A stretch of 64,000 nucleotides of DNA from JAFDZO01 sp044226845 (GTDB lineage: Bacteria > Bacteroidota > Ignavibacteria > Tepidaquicellales > Tepidaquicellaceae), in assembly GCA_044226845.1 (NCBI GenBank), contig JBGAGG010000004.1:124001-188000 (forward strand). Direction: 5' to 3'. This document shows positions 42,555 to 51,302 of this stretch, piece by piece (position 1 is the stretch's first letter; each line of letters opens with the position of its first letter). The translations under genes and the position numbers were made by a program. The notes beneath the pieces were generated by a model, which searched no databases, had not been told where the DNA came from, and saw only the letters and a program-made list of their open reading frames with translations.

Positions 42555-43268
42555 TTACATTAAATTGTTATCAACATCGTATCCTTTGTTGCGCGCATAA
42601 TCAGCAAGTTTCATCTGCAATAATTTTCTTCCTCTGTGAAGTCTGCTTCTTACAGTTCCTACCGGGCAATTTAAAAATTCAGCAATCTCTTCATAGCTTA
42701 AACCTTCAAGGTCACAGAGTATAACTACAGTTTTAAAATCATCCTGTAATGAGTTTAACGCTATTAACAATTCATCGTCTAATAAGTTCGAAAAAACTTT
42801 CTGCTGTAAATCATTGGAATCAATTTTCTCAGAACGTATGCTGTCAAAAAAGTTTTCGACTTCTTCATAGTCAACTTTACCCGGCTCCTTCTGAGCTTTG
42901 CGGTAGTTGTTGATGTATAAATTCTTCATGATTCTAAACAGCCATGCTTTACAATTAGTTCCGCGTTCAAACTTATGAAAAAATCTGAATGCGCGTAAGT
43001 ATGTCTCCTGAACTAAATCATCTGCATCAAGCTGATTATTTGTCATGCGATAAGCATAGTTATGAAGAAGCTTCATGTGAGGCATTGCCTCTTTATTAAA
43101 TTCTTCTCTTAGCTTTTGTAGTTCTTCTTTGGAAAGTTCATTTTGGTCAGCTTCAGAAAATTCATCTAATTCATTTTCGGAATTATCGGAATAATCATCT
43201 TTTTCCGGGTCGATTGTTGTAGAACGTGTAGATTTCAAATTATAATAAGAGTTTTTAATCTCGTACAT
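42555..43268 (-). CDS. ECF sigma factor, SigR-like
   Basis: A 237-aa extracytoplasmic-function sigma factor. Residues 1-60 form an acidic extension. Region 2 (about 70-140) includes MTNNQLDADDLVQETYLRA and NCKAWLFRIMKNLYINNYRK, the latter resembling the SigR/SigH group that responds to thiol stress. Region 4 (about 175-230) has SYEEIAEFLNCPVGTVRSRL. Its neighbours, an anti-sigma-like protein and TlpA, support a redox-related role by inference. Confidence 0.9.
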   Translation of the reverse strand: MYEIKNSYYNLKSTRSTTIDPEKDDYSDNSENELDEFSEADQNELSKEELQKLREEFNKEAMPHMKLLHNYAYRMTNNQLDADDLVQETYLRAFRFFHKFERGTNCKAWLFRIMKNLYINNYRKAQKEPGKVDYEEVENFFDSIRSEKIDSNDLQQKVFSNLLDDELLIALNSLQDDFKTVVILCDLEGLSYEEIAEFLNCPVGTVRSRLHRGRKLLQMKLADYARNKGYDVDNNLM

Positions 43269-43615
43269 AAATTACCTATTATTTGAATTTAATGGAAGGC
43301 TATTTTAAGTGAAGTAATGTAAATCTAATTTTAATTTTTATTGCAAAATGAATTAAAATTGAGAAATTTTCAGGATAATTTGAAGTTAATATTTGAAGAA
43401 TTTATCATCCTATGAATTATTTTTACTCTTCTACATAATAACACAATTCTTATACCAAAAGAAAAATCAATTCCGCGACATAATTAGCACATTTCCGAAC
43501 TTTAATTGACAAATTCGTCATAGTATGGTTCTTTGTCTGTGTATTAAAATAAAAAATCCGTTACAGATTTTTCTGCAACGGATTCTAAAAAACAAATTGA
43601 ATTGAATTTTATGAA
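43269..43615. other. Intergenic gap between the two sigma modules
   Basis: 347 bases. No gene seen. It holds the terminator at 43555-43584 for the FecR-like anti-sigma gene and the AT-rich promoter area of the SigR-like sigma gene. Confidence 0.6.
43555..43584 (-). terminator. Terminator after the FecR-like anti-sigma gene
   Basis: AATCCGTT/AACGGATT and CAGA/TCTG form one stem with a single A/C mismatch around TTTT; on the minus strand a T-rich run follows. Confidence 0.85.
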
Positions 43616-45394
43616 TTATATTTCTTCAGTTTCGTCGTCATCTTCATCGTCTTTATCTTTTTTATTCTTCTTGTGTTTTTTATCATCAAATTTAAAATAA
43701 AATTTATGCTTTCCGTTTGTGGTATCAATTTTCATTTCTTCAAGACCTTCTATGCCCTCAAGCTTTTCAAGATCTTCAAGTCCTTCAATTTTAATATTAA
43801 GAGAATCAAAGTTAAAATTGAAATTAAAATTTTCCGGAGCAAAATTTTTCTTCATTTCTTCGCCATACTTCTTCCACTCTTCTCCGTACTTCTTCCATTC
43901 TTCTGCATTCTTCTTCCACTCAGCCTCATTATTTTTTAACTCAATACTCATCTTGCCAAGATTTTCTTTAAGCTCAATCTTCATCTTTTCCATATCTTTA
44001 TTGAACTGCTCTTTATCAAAATTTTTATAGTCATAATAATACTCATTCGTATCGGTAAAATTTTCATTCATATCCTGAATTTCTATCTGAAGATTTTTCA
44101 TTTCCCTTCTTATATCTTCTGCCATTTTTTTGCCATCAATCTTTATGCTTATTCTCATATCTGCAAGGTCTTTTGCAAGCTCCTGCATTTCCTTTTCAAG
44201 CTCTGCTTTATCAAACTGCATCTGAACTTTTACTTTTCCGTGATAATCTTTCAAAGATTTTTCGATTTTATCATCATCATAATCATCAAGGCTATCTATG
44301 TTAATTGTAGGCATCATTTGTGGAGCAAGCTTTCCAAGCTTATTCAAGACTAAATATTTTGTCTGATTATCCACTCTGGGAATAAGATTTACCAATGATG
44401 CATAATCTTCGGGTCCCGCATTAGCCATTGCATAATAAATAGAAGGCGCGCCTCCGTTATTAAAATCATACTGGAATAGTGCATCCTGAAATTCCGGCTT
44501 TGAATCTTTTCTGAAAGGAACACCTATACCGTACTCGGGCTTATACAAGCAGAATTTTCCATCGGTAACAACTGCAGATTTATTTCCCGATTCAACATTT
44601 GCAATTCCGTTATTAACGTAGATAACTCCGTTTCCTTTATCATCGACTTTAAATGAATATGAACCGCCTTTATCCTGTACTTTCATATTGCTTGCCTGAA
44701 GAACAAATTTATCTGCCTGGGATGTCGATGCGTTTACTGTTCCGTAAAGAACTTCTATCCTGCTGATGTTTCCGTCTGACTGAATAAACCTGACTTTTGT
44801 ATTCGGCTCAATGCTTACATCACCAACGTTTGCAATTTTAAGTACAACAGAAGAGACTGAATCTGTTTGAATCCAGTCACCGATATTTACTTTATCCGAT
44901 TTTACTCCATTCACAAATGCTCCGCCTTTCAGGCTGATCAATTTCCAGTTAGACATTTCTTCAACTGAAAAAACTTTTTTAGATGAATAGCTGATGAGAG
45001 CGACTGAAACAATAAGCAGAACTACCGCAGCAGATGCAAACCAGTACCAGTTCTTTGCCATAAAACTTGATTGTTTCGAAGAAGTAAATTCTTTTTTATC
45101 TTCCTGAAAATCTATAGTAAGGATATTATTCGAGAGAGGTGTTATTTTGATATCGTTGCTCATTCTACCTTTTCCTTGGTTTATTTCTTTTTCGATATTT
45201 TCAAAAATTTGTTTCGGCGGTGTGATTTCTTTTTTCAAAGAAGCCGCTCTTTCTTTTAAAAGAATAAATGAGGAGTATTCCGATGCGCAGTCTTTGCAAT
45301 CAATAAGATGATTTTGAATTAAATCCTTTGTGTTATAATCCAATTCATTATTGTAGAAGTCATCGAAATATTCCTGAACCTGAGAGCAGTTCAT
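43616..45394 (-). CDS. Zinc-finger transmembrane anti-sigma factor with FecR-like and coiled-coil domains
   Basis: A 592-aa anti-sigma factor. The N-terminal zinc finger has Cys3, His29, Cys33 and Cys36 (NHLIDCKDC). A transmembrane helix at about 113-135 (WYWFASAAVVLLIVSVALIS) is followed by a FecR-like periplasmic domain (about 145-290, DWIQTDSVSSVVLKI, SIEPNTKVRF). The C-terminal half (about 300-592) is very charged, with tandem short repeats (EEWKKYGEEWKKYGEE, about 488-514) forming a coiled coil, and an Asp/Glu/Lys tail. The start overlaps the sigma stop by ATGA. Its size and tail are unusual for the family. Confidence 0.88.
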   Translation of the reverse strand: MNCSQVQEYFDDFYNNELDYNTKDLIQNHLIDCKDCASEYSSFILLKERAASLKKEITPPKQIFENIEKEINQGKGRMSNDIKITPLSNNILTIDFQEDKKEFTSSKQSSFMAKNWYWFASAAVVLLIVSVALISYSSKKVFSVEEMSNWKLISLKGGAFVNGVKSDKVNIGDWIQTDSVSSVVLKIANVGDVSIEPNTKVRFIQSDGNISRIEVLYGTVNASTSQADKFVLQASNMKVQDKGGSYSFKVDDKGNGVIYVNNGIANVESGNKSAVVTDGKFCLYKPEYGIGVPFRKDSKPEFQDALFQYDFNNGGAPSIYYAMANAGPEDYASLVNLIPRVDNQTKYLVLNKLGKLAPQMMPTINIDSLDDYDDDKIEKSLKDYHGKVKVQMQFDKAELEKEMQELAKDLADMRISIKIDGKKMAEDIRREMKNLQIEIQDMNENFTDTNEYYYDYKNFDKEQFNKDMEKMKIELKENLGKMSIELKNNEAEWKKNAEEWKKYGEEWKKYGEEMKKNFAPENFNFNFNFDSLNIKIEGLEDLEKLEGIEGLEEMKIDTTNGKHKFYFKFDDKKHKKNKKDKDDEDDDETEEI

Positions 45395-45936
45395 TTTACT
45401 AATTCCTCCCTTAAAATTTTTCTTGCTTTATGTAAGTGGGCTTTTGATGTGCCCTCTTCTATATTAAGCATCTGCGAGATTTCTTTATGTTTGTAACCTT
45501 CTATTTCAAATAAAATAAAAATCAGTTTTGCCTGTGAGGGAAGCTTTTGGATGGCTTTCTCCATATCAAGGGAGAAGTCATCTTTTGTATAAGCAAGCAT
45601 TAGTAAATTCCCCTCTGAGTTGTTAAAGCTATCGCCTATTTTTTTCTCATAATTTTTATCCGTGCGAAGCTTCATAAGAAAACAGTTAATGCATATTCTG
45701 TGAAGCCACGAATAAAAAGCTGATTCACCTTTAAAAGAACTGATACTTTCCCATACTTTAATAAAAACTTCCTGAGTCAGATCATCTGCAATATCATTAT
45801 TCCCGCACATCCTTAATGCCAATGCATAAACACGTCCCGAATATTTTTCATATAAGGATTTGAATGCAAGCGGATCCCCTGTCTTGCATGCATTAATTAA
45901 ATCAGTATCGGAAATATTTTCTGTGATATTTGCCAA
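45391..45936 (-). CDS. ECF sigma factor paired with the FecR-like anti-sigma
   Basis: A 181-aa sigma factor with regions 2 (YSGRVYALALRMCGNNDIAD, LTQEVFIKVWESISSFKG) and 4 (LPSQAKLIFILFEIEGYKHKEI-type, EEGTSKAHLHKARK). The TGA stop overlaps the ATG of the anti-sigma gene, indicating translational coupling. Length and motifs are normal for an ECF factor. The inducer is unknown; envelope stress is inferred from the transmembrane anti-sigma. Confidence 0.93.
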   Translation of the reverse strand: MANITENISDTDLINACKTGDPLAFKSLYEKYSGRVYALALRMCGNNDIADDLTQEVFIKVWESISSFKGESAFYSWLHRICINCFLMKLRTDKNYEKKIGDSFNNSEGNLLMLAYTKDDFSLDMEKAIQKLPSQAKLIFILFEIEGYKHKEISQMLNIEEGTSKAHLHKARKILREELVK

Positions 45937-46132
45937 ATGCGGTGATAAAATTAAAATGCTGCACCACCGAATTTATTAGTAAGATGCAGCATAAAAGAAA
46001 AAGGTTTACTAGAAATGAAAAATATATTTATTTAAACGGAAATGATTTCTGTTTGTTACAATATTTTCAAAACAAATTTTTGTTATCGGAACAACATGCT
46101 TTCACCTTTTTAGCAGGATTCCACAAAAAAAA

Positions 46133-46158
46133 AACGCCCAAACAAGAATTTGGGCGTT
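46133..46158 (-). terminator. Strong terminator after the carboxylase gene
   Basis: AACGCCCAAA (46133-46142) pairs perfectly with TTTGGGCGTT (46149-46158); on the minus strand a run of ten T follows. It ends the long minus-strand run of the polysaccharide/carboxylase region. Confidence 0.92.
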
Positions 46159-46190
46159 AATGTAGGAAAATAACTATCGTTTACTGAAAA

Positions 46191-47741
46191 TTACAACGGA
46201 ATGTTTCCGTGTTTCTTCTTTGGATTAGAATCAACCTTATTTTCAGCGATTTTGAAGTATTTAATAAGTTTTTTACGGGTATCTTTAGGTTCAATTATAT
46301 CGTCAACAAATCCTCTTTCAGCGGCAAGGTACGGATTAGCAAATTTTTCTGTGTATTCAGCAACTTTTTCGTCCAAAGCTTTAACTTTATCTGAAGCTGC
46401 ATCGATTTCTTTTTTGAAAATAATTTCTGCAGCGCCTTTTGCACCCATAACTGCAATTTCAGCAGTTGGCCATGCTAAGTTAATATCTCCGCGAACATGT
46501 TTTGAATTCATAACGTCATAAGCTCCACCGTAAGCTTTACGTACGATAACTGTAAGCTTTGGTACGGTTGCTTCGCAGAATGCATAAAGAAGTTTTGCTC
46601 CGTGGCGGATAACACCTCTCCATTCCTGGTCAGTACCGGGTAAAAATCCCGGTACATCTTCAAATACAAGAAGCGGAATATTGAATGCATCGCAGAAACG
46701 GACAAACCTTGCGCCTTTAATAGACGAGTTTAAATCAAGCACACCAGCTAATACCAATGGCTGATTTGCAACAACACCAATTGAGCGGCCGCCAATTCTT
46801 GCGAAACCAACAATAATATTTTCGGCATATTCTTTATGAACTTCATAGAAGCTATCTTCATCAACAACTTTTTCAATAAGCTCTTTCATATCGTATGGCT
46901 TGTTCACGTTATCAGGTAAGAAAGTATCAAGTTCCGGAATTTCGTTGTCCATCGGACCGTCATATTGATACACCGGAGCATTATCCATATTGTTGGATGG
47001 GATATATGATATAAGTTTTCTTATGCTTTGGAAACACTCTACTTCATTTTCACAGGTAAAATGGCTTACGCCTGATTTTATAGCATGTGTTGCTGCGCCG
47101 CCAAGTTCATCAAAAGTAACATCTTCATTTGTAACTGTTTTAACTACGTTAGGACCCGTAACAAACATATAAGAAATTTTATCAACCATGTAAACAAAAT
47201 CCGTAATTGCAGGAGAGTAAACTGCACCGCCTGCGCAAGGACCTACGATAGCAGAAATCTGCGGTACAACTCCGCTTGATAAAGTATTTCTTAAAAATAT
47301 ATCAGCATATCCTCCGAGTGAGATAACACCTTCCTGAATACGCGCACCGCCGCTATCGTTTATGCCGATTATCGGAGCACCCATTTTCATAGCAAAGTCC
47401 ATTATCTTACAAATCTTCTTTGCATAATATTCCGAGAGCGAGCCGCCGAGAATTGTAAAGTCCTGAGAGAAAACACACACGAGTCTTCCATCAATTGTAC
47501 CTGTACCTGTAATAACGCCATCTGTATAATATCTTTGTTCCTGAAGTTCAAAGTCATAGGATTGGTGTTTTATAAACATATCTGTCTCTTCGAAAGAATC
47601 TTTATCCAATAATAAATCAATGCGTTCGCGGGCTGTGAGTTTGCCTCTTTTATGCTGCTGGTCAATTCTTTTCTGCCCGCCGCCAAGCATTGCTTCAGCA
47701 CGTTTCTTTTTTAAGTCGTCTATTTTTTGCTGGTTTGTCAT
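46191..47741 (-). CDS. Acyl-CoA (propionyl/methylmalonyl-CoA) carboxylase beta subunit
   Basis: A 516-aa biotin-dependent carboxyltransferase of the PccB/MmdA type. Motifs: GKLTARERIDLLLD near the N-terminus, INDSGGARIQEGV, GPCAGGAVYSPAITDF, FEDVPGFLPGTDQEWRGVIR, RKAYGGAYDVM and AVMGAKGAAEIIF. It probably transfers carboxyl to propionyl-CoA or drives methylmalonyl-CoA decarboxylation; the biotin carrier is elsewhere. It lies 35 bases downstream of murA on the same strand. Exact substrate is undecided. Confidence 0.92.
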   Translation of the reverse strand: MTNQQKIDDLKKKRAEAMLGGGQKRIDQQHKRGKLTARERIDLLLDKDSFEETDMFIKHQSYDFELQEQRYYTDGVITGTGTIDGRLVCVFSQDFTILGGSLSEYYAKKICKIMDFAMKMGAPIIGINDSGGARIQEGVISLGGYADIFLRNTLSSGVVPQISAIVGPCAGGAVYSPAITDFVYMVDKISYMFVTGPNVVKTVTNEDVTFDELGGAATHAIKSGVSHFTCENEVECFQSIRKLISYIPSNNMDNAPVYQYDGPMDNEIPELDTFLPDNVNKPYDMKELIEKVVDEDSFYEVHKEYAENIIVGFARIGGRSIGVVANQPLVLAGVLDLNSSIKGARFVRFCDAFNIPLLVFEDVPGFLPGTDQEWRGVIRHGAKLLYAFCEATVPKLTVIVRKAYGGAYDVMNSKHVRGDINLAWPTAEIAVMGAKGAAEIIFKKEIDAASDKVKALDEKVAEYTEKFANPYLAAERGFVDDIIEPKDTRKKLIKYFKIAENKVDSNPKKKHGNIPL

Positions 47742-47776
47742 GAGATTTGAATATTAACATTAATAAATGAATACAA

Positions 47777-49087
47777 CTAAACCCTTTTGATATCTGCACC
47801 TATTGATTTTAATTTTAAATCTATGTCTTCATATCCCCTATCTATGTATACGGCTCCGTTTATAATAGATTCACCTTTTGCAATAATTGCTGCAACAAGA
47901 TATGAAAATCCTGCGCGTAAATCGGGAATATTAATCTCTGCTCCGTGTAACGGAGTAGGGCCTTTTATTACTGCGCTGTGCAGATAATTTGATGTAACAA
48001 ATCTGCATGGAGTACTTCCGAGACATTGATTGAAAAGTTCAATATCTGCTCCCATTTTTTTAAGCTCGTGCACGTAGCCAAATCTTTTTTCATATACAGT
48101 TTCGTGTACGATTGAAATTCCGCTGGCTTGAGTCATAAGGATAACAAACGGCTGCTGCCAGTCTGTCATAAAGCCCGGGTGAACGTTTGTTTCAAGAGCA
48201 ATTGATTTAAACGGTCCGTCATAATAAAATCTTACGCCGTTATCTTTCACTTCAAATTTCCCGCCAATACGGCGAACGTTATTAAGAAAAGTTATAATAT
48301 CTTCCTGTATAGCATTCTCAATAAAAATATCACCTTGTGAGGCAAGCCCGGCTGAAGCAAATGATGCTACCTGATTTCTATCGGGGATGACTGTATGCTC
48401 TGCGCCTTCAAGTCTATCAACACCTTCGATTGTAATTTTTCTATCCGTACTGAGTTCAATAATTGCCCCCATCTTCTGAAGAAATTTTATGAGGTCAATT
48501 ATTTCAGGCTCAACTGCAGCATTGGTTAAAATCGTTCTTCCTTTTGCCAGTGTACTGGCTATGATTACGTTTTCAGTTGCCCCTACACTGGGATAATCTA
48601 AATGGATGTTTGCACCTTTTAAGCCGTCAGTTTTTAAAATATAATAATCATTTTTTATATCAACATTGGCTCCAAGTTTTTCAAGAGCATCGATATGAAA
48701 GTTAACAGGTCTTGCGCCAATCTTACATCCACCGGGAATTGGTATTTCCGCTTTGCCCGTTCTGTTAAGCAATGGTCCGGCCATCAATACTGCTATGCGC
48801 GTAAGATTCCCAAGCTCTTCAGAGATAATGCTTTTTGAAAATTCTTCAGTTTGTATTTTTAAAGTATCTTCTGTTATAGAAATTTTTGCGCCTAAGTTTT
48901 CGCAGATTTCTTTATTGATATTTAAATCACTGATCTTGTTTGGAGAATTTCGAAGTACCGAAGGCTTATCGGAGAGCATTGAAGCTACTAATAATTTCGG
49001 AGCTGCGTTTTTGGAACCGCTTACTTTTATATTACCGTGCAGAGGATTCCCACCCTGAACAATAAATTTTGAATTGGAATCTGACAT
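47777..49087 (-). CDS. murA: UDP-N-acetylglucosamine 1-carboxyvinyltransferase
   Basis: A 436-aa enzyme catalysing the first committed step of peptidoglycan synthesis, enolpyruvyl transfer from PEP to UDP-GlcNAc. The active-site Cys121 lies in PGGCKIGARPVNFH. The N-terminus has VSGSKNAAPKLLVA; the C-terminus has PDLRAGFSYLVAAII and NGAVYIDRGYEDID. Length is normal. The Cys implies fosfomycin sensitivity as in typical MurA. It is located inside the polysaccharide run. Confidence 0.97.
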   Translation of the reverse strand: MSDSNSKFIVQGGNPLHGNIKVSGSKNAAPKLLVASMLSDKPSVLRNSPNKISDLNINKEICENLGAKISITEDTLKIQTEEFSKSIISEELGNLTRIAVLMAGPLLNRTGKAEIPIPGGCKIGARPVNFHIDALEKLGANVDIKNDYYILKTDGLKGANIHLDYPSVGATENVIIASTLAKGRTILTNAAVEPEIIDLIKFLQKMGAIIELSTDRKITIEGVDRLEGAEHTVIPDRNQVASFASAGLASQGDIFIENAIQEDIITFLNNVRRIGGKFEVKDNGVRFYYDGPFKSIALETNVHPGFMTDWQQPFVILMTQASGISIVHETVYEKRFGYVHELKKMGADIELFNQCLGSTPCRFVTSNYLHSAVIKGPTPLHGAEINIPDLRAGFSYLVAAIIAKGESIINGAVYIDRGYEDIDLKLKSIGADIKRV

Positions 49088-49155
49088 ATTTGAAAATTAA
49101 TAATTTTAAAGGTGGGATTTAAGTTAAAAATGGAGGGACTATTTCAACATGAAAA

Positions 49156-50289
49156 TTATAACTCTTTCAAATATCTCATTAGAGTCTCTCCCGCAACGCG
49201 CCAGTTTAAACGTGTTTCAAATTCATTAAAGGAAGAAAGGGCAAGTTCTTTGTAAGAAATTTGATCAGTAAAAATTTTTTGTATATAATCAGCAAATTCT
49301 TCGGGACTTGCTTCAGGAGGAAAAGTGATTCCGTTCAAACCATTTTTAACTGCAGTTGTTACTCCTCCAACATTAGTTGTAATCGCGGGAACCCCGAAGG
49401 AATTCGCTTCACCAAAAACCAGACCAAAGGCTTCTGCTTTTGTGGGTAACAGGAGAAAATGAGAATTTAAAAAAAGTTCATCTATTTTTCTTTTACCTTC
49501 ATTTGTGGATTTACTTATAAAGCCATGATTGATTATCCAAGACGGTAAAGGTTCTATAGGAATATTGTTTATTCCGGCAATGTGGAGCTTAGCTGATATT
49601 CCTCTTTCATTGAGCTGCTTTACAACCTCTACAGCGAAATCACCACCTTTTCTTTTCCAATCAACTCCTAAAAACAACAATTCACATACTGCATGTGATT
49701 TATTTTTTAATATCTCAGCAATATCCGAAAGTTTTCTGTTACTTTCAATATTTGAGCCAAAAGGAACAACTTTTATTTTTTGTTTATCAATTTTGTATTT
49801 ATCCATTGCGGTTTTTGCCGCCCAGTCAGAAGCAAATATTGCAAGTTGAGACGTATCGAATGCATGCTGTTCCATGAAGAGTCCATTTTTGATTGTTTCA
49901 TTACTGTAATCAAAAAAATCTTCATAAAAATTGAGCATTCCGGCGAACGTAGCATCTGCATAAATTACTTTAGGTTTTTTTGTTTCAAGGAAAGCTATAG
50001 GAATAATTCCCGGTGAAAAAATAATGTCGGAGGTTTTTGAAATTCTTTGAGAAACTTGATTTGCAAAATCTCTGGATATAGCAGGAACTCTTTCTATTGC
50101 AAAGTTCTTTCCTGCTAATCTATAAAATTTGGATTTTAATTTTAGATGTAAACTGATATTCCAATCTAAACTTCCTATTCTTTCAATTTCTGCTCCCTGG
50201 TTACTAAGAGCTTTAGATATAAAATAACCTAAACCCGACCAATTATTAACATCGGTAGAATCATAAGTTGTAACATAAGAAATCTTCAA
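49156..50289 (-). CDS. Family 4 glycosyltransferase
   Basis: A 377-aa GT-B enzyme. The N-terminal domain contains NWSGLGYFISKALSNQGAEI. The C-terminal nucleotide-sugar domain has LLFLGVDWKRKGGDFAVEVV and TKAEAFGLVFGEANSFGVPA (E-x7-E motif). Probably transfers a sugar in the envelope polysaccharide pathway. It lies between murA and accA on the same strand, 40 bases behind accA. Sugar specificity is unknown. Confidence 0.88.
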   Translation of the reverse strand: MKISYVTTYDSTDVNNWSGLGYFISKALSNQGAEIERIGSLDWNISLHLKLKSKFYRLAGKNFAIERVPAISRDFANQVSQRISKTSDIIFSPGIIPIAFLETKKPKVIYADATFAGMLNFYEDFFDYSNETIKNGLFMEQHAFDTSQLAIFASDWAAKTAMDKYKIDKQKIKVVPFGSNIESNRKLSDIAEILKNKSHAVCELLFLGVDWKRKGGDFAVEVVKQLNERGISAKLHIAGINNIPIEPLPSWIINHGFISKSTNEGKRKIDELFLNSHFLLLPTKAEAFGLVFGEANSFGVPAITTNVGGVTTAVKNGLNGITFPPEASPEEFADYIQKIFTDQISYKELALSSFNEFETRLNWRVAGETLMRYLKEL

Positions 50290-50329
50290 ATCAGAATTAA
50301 ATATTTATAAGGATGAAAATGATATGCAA

Positions 50330-51283
50330 TTAATCTTTGAAAAATCCCATATCACCAAATTTCTTCACACGATTATCAAGAAGTTTATCTTTTTTAATTT
50401 TTGACACTAACTCAATCTCTTCAAGCAATGCTGTTTTTAAAATCTGTGCCGCCTGATTATGGTCACGATGCGCGCCGCCTTCGGGTTCTTCAATTATTCT
50501 GTCAATAATTTTTAAATCAAGCATATCCTGTGATGTAAGCTTAAGTGATTCTGCTGCCTGCTCTTTAAAATCCCAGCTGCGCCACAAAATCTGTGAACAT
50601 GATTCGGGAGATATTACTGAATACCAGCAATACTGAAGCATAAGAACCCTGTCTCCGACCCCCATTCCCAATGCGCCGCCTGATGCTCCTTCTCCTATTA
50701 TAACAACTATAATAGGAACCTGTAGCTTTGCCATTTCAAAAATATTTCTTGCAATTGCCTCTGCCTGACCTCTTTCTTCTGCTTCTATTCCGGGAAAAGC
50801 CCCCGGAGTATCAATTAAAGTTATGACAGGTTTATTAAATTTTTCAGCAAGCTTCATTAGTCGTAATGCCTTTCTGTAACCTTCAGGATTCGGCATTCCA
50901 AAATTTCTGTAAATATTTGATTTCGTATCTCGTCCTTTTTGCTGGCCGATTATCATTACTGTCTGTTCATTGATGGATGCAAATCCGCCAACAACGGCAT
51001 TATCATCTCCGAAATGTCTGTCACCGTGCAGCTCAATAAAATTATCAGTCATCAAATATATGTAATCTAATGTATATGGTCTTTCCGGATGACGGGCAAG
51101 CTGAACTATTTGCCATGGTGTTAGAGAACTAAATATTTTTTTTCTTGCCTCTTTCAATCTGATCTCAAGTTTGCTTATTTCTATAGATAAATCCAGTGTG
51201 TCTGACATTTTACGTAGTTCATCAATCTTCTGTTCCATTTCAACAATAGGACGTTCAAACTCAAGCATAGTATTTGCAGCCAT
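50330..51283 (-). CDS. accA: Acetyl-CoA carboxylase carboxyltransferase alpha subunit
   Basis: A 317-aa subunit of the first enzyme of fatty-acid synthesis. Motifs: LTPWQIVQLARHPERPYTLD, LHGDRHFGDD, KGRDTKSNIYRNFGMPNPEG, TLIDTPGAFPGIEAEERGQ, GEGASGGALGMGVGDRVLML and PESCSQILWR. Length normal. accD is not present here. It lies 19 bases downstream of a glycosyltransferase fusion gene, so it is probably within the same transcript. Confidence 0.97.
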   Translation of the reverse strand: MAANTMLEFERPIVEMEQKIDELRKMSDTLDLSIEISKLEIRLKEARKKIFSSLTPWQIVQLARHPERPYTLDYIYLMTDNFIELHGDRHFGDDNAVVGGFASINEQTVMIIGQQKGRDTKSNIYRNFGMPNPEGYRKALRLMKLAEKFNKPVITLIDTPGAFPGIEAEERGQAEAIARNIFEMAKLQVPIIVVIIGEGASGGALGMGVGDRVLMLQYCWYSVISPESCSQILWRSWDFKEQAAESLKLTSQDMLDLKIIDRIIEEPEGGAHRDHNQAAQILKTALLEEIELVSKIKKDKLLDNRVKKFGDMGFFKD

Positions 51284-51302
51284 AAAATATTATTTAATTT
51301 AT

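Noticed and set aside
43673..44030. Two plus-strand ORFs opposite the anti-sigma tail
   Set aside because: Low-complexity Phe/Ser/Ile sequences that mirror the Lys/Glu coiled coil on the other strand.
45930..46160. 76-aa plus-strand ORF
   Set aside because: It covers the terminator at 46133-46158 and an AT-rich spacer and has no family-like features.
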